Shown piece by piece: positions 62,073 through 64,000 of a DNA stretch of 64,000 nucleotides (within the stretch, counting starts at the first letter, position 1; each line of letters begins with the position of its first letter). The notes beneath the pieces are model-generated. The model did no database searches. It saw only the letters and a program-made list of their open reading frames with translations, and was not told where the DNA came from. Source of the stretch: Chloroflexota bacterium (GTDB taxonomy: Bacteria; Chloroflexota; Dehalococcoidia; Bin125); NCBI GenBank assembly GCA_026707145.1, contig JAPOXK010000011.1:99908-163907 (forward strand). Reading direction: 5' to 3'. The translations under genes were made by a program, and so were the position numbers.

Positions 62073-63497
62073 GTGATCCCGACGACCATCGCCGCGACCG
62101 CAACCGGGCTCGACCGCGGCGATTTCTCCGCGCGCGAAGTCGTCGAAGAGACCTTTCGCCGCATTGATCATTCTGACGATCGGATTCGGGCCTGGTTGCG
62201 GCTTTGTCCGGAACGGGCTCTCGAAGAGGCGGATGCCTCCGACGCGCGCCGCGCCGCTGGGCAACGCCTCGGCGCACTCGACGGCATCCCCTTCGGCATC
62301 AAGGACATCATCGATACGGAGGGCGTCGAGACCACCTGCGCCTCGGACGTCCTTGCGGGCAACGTCCCAGCGGAAGACGCCACTGCCGTCGCTCGCCTGC
62401 GCGCCGCGGGCGCCATCGCCGTCGGCAAAGTCAACACACACGCCTTCGCTTACGGCGTCGTCTCTCCGCCGACGCGGAACCCTTGGCATGCCGGTCACAT
62501 CCCGAGCGGCTCCAGCGGGGGCTCCGGTGCTGCCGTTGCTGCCACCCACGTCCCTCTCACGCTCGGCACGGATACCGGCTGCTCGATCCGTGCTCCCGCC
62601 GCGCTGTGCGGCATCAGCGGCCTCAAGCCCACCTTTGGCCGCGTGCCCAAGGACGGCGTCGCCGTCCTCTGTTGGTCCCTCGATCACGTGGGTCCCATGT
62701 GCTGGACTGCCGAGGACGCTGCCATCGCCCTCAACGCGCTGGCCGGCCGCAGCCTTCGCGACCCGACCTCTTCCCGCCGCCCCAGCGAGGATTTCACTCG
62801 TGAGCTCGGGCAGTCCATCGCCGGCCTGCGCATCGGCGTGCCCGGGGGGTACTTCACCAGTCACTTCCCGGCCGTCACCGCCGCCATCGAGACGGCTGCG
62901 GAGACGCTCGATCGGCTGGGCGCGACGCTCTGCCCCATCGCCACTGCCCCCACCGTCGGCGGTCTGACGCCGCACGTCCCCGGCCTCGCCATCCACTTCT
63001 CCGAGCCGCTGGCTTGGCACGCGAATCGCTTCTCCCGCCAGCGCGGCGACTATCCCGGGGATGTCGCGACGTTCCTCCAACACGGCGCCGCCATGCTTGC
63101 CACCGATTACATCAACGCCCGGCGTTACCGCAGCCGCTTCAATCTGGAGATGCAGCGCCTCTACGAGCGCCATCAGATCGATCTCCTGATCACGCCCACG
63201 GTTCCCGTGACCGCTGGGGCCGTGGACCAGGAGGACTACCGCTCTGCTGACGGCCTCGTCGAAGATCTCGTTTGGGCCTCGGTGCGCTGCGCCTTTCCCT
63301 TCAACATGACCGGTCAGCCCGCGCTCACCGTCCCTTGTGGTTTCGATGATGCCGGTTTGCCCATCGGCTTGCAGATCGCCGGCCGCCCTTGGGCCGAGGC
63401 GACCGTCCTTCGCGTTGGTCACGCGTTCCAGCATGCGACCGACTGGCACACGCGCCGGCCGCCCACGGTGGAATCTGCCGCAGCCCGGTCCGCCTGA
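62073..63497 (+). CDS. Amidase signature enzyme 3 of 4
   Basis: A 474-residue amidase with a GTG start. The Lys block is DGIPFGIKDIIDTEGVETT, then IPSGSSGGSGAAVAATHVPL and LGTDTGCSIRAPA. In the second segment GTDTGCSIR replaces the usual GTDTGGSIR (Gly to Cys), which is unusual beside the catalytic Ser. It ends 8 bp before amidase 4, so these two are tightly linked. Copies 3 and 4 share KDIIDTEGVETTC. Confidence 0.9.
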   Translation: MIPTTIAATATGLDRGDFSAREVVEETFRRIDHSDDRIRAWLRLCPERALEEADASDARRAAGQRLGALDGIPFGIKDIIDTEGVETTCASDVLAGNVPAEDATAVARLRAAGAIAVGKVNTHAFAYGVVSPPTRNPWHAGHIPSGSSGGSGAAVAATHVPLTLGTDTGCSIRAPAALCGISGLKPTFGRVPKDGVAVLCWSLDHVGPMCWTAEDAAIALNALAGRSLRDPTSSRRPSEDFTRELGQSIAGLRIGVPGGYFTSHFPAVTAAIETAAETLDRLGATLCPIATAPTVGGLTPHVPGLAIHFSEPLAWHANRFSRQRGDYPGDVATFLQHGAAMLATDYINARRYRSRFNLEMQRLYERHQIDLLITPTVPVTAGAVDQEDYRSADGLVEDLVWASVRCAFPFNMTGQPALTVPCGFDDAGLPIGLQIAGRPWAEATVLRVGHAFQHATDWHTRRPPTVESAAARSA

Positions 63498-63505
63498 GGT
63501 CGGCG

Positions 63506-64000
63506 ATGTCACCTCCGCTCACCGTCGCTGCGATCGCGCGCTCCCTGGCCGCCGGGGAATGCTCCGCCCTGGAGATCGCCGACGGTTGCCTTCGCCGGAT
63601 CGACGAAACCGATGCGGCCGTCAAAGCCTGGAGCCGTCTTTGCGCCGATCGCGCGCGGCGTGAAGCCGCCGCTTCCGACGCACGCCGCGCCCGCGGCGCG
63701 GCCCGCGGTCTCTTGGACGGGGTGCCGTTCGGGGTCAAGGACATCATCGATACGGAGGGCGTCGAGACCACTTGCTCGGCGGACCTCCTTGCGGGCAACG
63801 TTCCCCAAACGGACGCCACGACCGTCGCGCGTCTGCGCGCCGCCGGGGCCGTTATGCTTGGCAAGGTCAATACGCAACCGTTCGCCTACGGCGTGACCAC
63901 CCCCCCGACGCGCAACCCTTGGAACCTGGATCATGTTCCCGGCGGCTCCAGCGGGGGCTCTGGCGCTGCCGTCGCCGCGCGACAGGTGCCCTTCGCTCTC
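63506..64000 (+). CDS. Amidase signature enzyme 4 of 4, 3' end outside window
   Basis: It starts at ATG 63506 with GAGG upstream and stays open to the right edge. The 165 visible residues contain DGVPFGVKDIIDTEGVETTC and PGGSSGGSGAAVAARQVPFA, the amidase Lys and cis-Ser segments. It is closest to amidase 3 and probably a recent tandem copy. The second catalytic Ser segment lies beyond the window. Confidence 0.9.
   Translation, partial: MSPPLTVAAIARSLAAGECSALEIADGCLRRIDETDAAVKAWSRLCADRARREAAASDARRARGAARGLLDGVPFGVKDIIDTEGVETTCSADLLAGNVPQTDATTVARLRAAGAVMLGKVNTQPFAYGVTTPPTRNPWNLDHVPGGSSGGSGAAVAARQVPFAL

Noticed and set aside
1-64000. tRNA, rRNA, CRISPR, prophage or defence island
   Set aside because: Scanning intergenic regions showed no T-loop-like GGTTCRA cloverleaf, no regularly spaced repeats, no phage structural genes and no known defence module.

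Overview
The window is 64 kb of high-GC bacterial chromosome, with G/C-rich third positions and long spurious antisense ORFs. It carries many paralogues of CaiB/BaiF CoA-transferases, LLM flavin monooxygenases, SnoaL-like proteins, amidases, SDRs and hydantoinase/oxoprolinase subunits, plus DUF3179 and DUF4349 lipoproteins. That mixture resembles the catabolic paralogue expansions described for Chloroflexota (SAR202/Dehalococcoidia-like lineages). The assignment is inference from gene content; no rRNA or tRNA is present to test it.

Left part (1-29 kb): a truncated HypE-like AIR-synthase protein, a MoxR ATPase/VWA pair, a decayed TrkA-N fragment, a large internally duplicated protein of unknown function, and a zinc-ribbon/VOC pair. 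A lipid kinase converges on a minus-strand operon: URO-D-like gene, selD, lhgO, recF. The selD gene is longer than the ORF track shows. Its frame runs through an in-frame TGA at the catalytic position (CGG-Sec-ASK), so it appears to encode a selenocysteine-containing selenophosphate synthetase. Next come an HU-like protein, two DUF3179 lipoproteins, an unusual Lrp/AsnC regulator fused to a SnoaL-like domain and divergent from an AcuI-type reductase, a DUF4349 lipoprotein, a CoA-transferase/amidohydrolase pair, an Fe-ADH, and a four-gene Dpp/Opp-type ABC operon. The two ATPases of that operon have complementary losses of catalytic motifs, and no binding-protein gene is adjacent.

Middle (29-41 kb): a crotonase-family protein, two tandem HyuB-like subunits, one HyuA-like subunit and a small unknown protein, which together look like a hydantoinase- or carboxylase-type ATP-dependent complex. 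Facing them on the minus strand are an SDR, an HpaB-family flavoprotein, a thiolase and a second SDR.

Right part (41-64 kb): genes are arranged in blocks by protein family. There are five CoA-transferases, then seven tandem SnoaL-like proteins, three tandem LLM oxidoreductases, a GatC-like small protein and four amidases, the last cut by the window edge. A 3.7 kb accessory segment splits the CoA-transferase block. It holds a secreted HExxH peptidase, a small membrane-anchored protein, an IS5-family element and an 80-residue protein. The logical reading is CoA activation, oxygenation, small-fold isomerase/dehydratase chemistry and amide hydrolysis acting on varied organic substrates, but no single substrate can be read from the sequence.

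No rRNA, tRNA, CRISPR array or phage module was seen.
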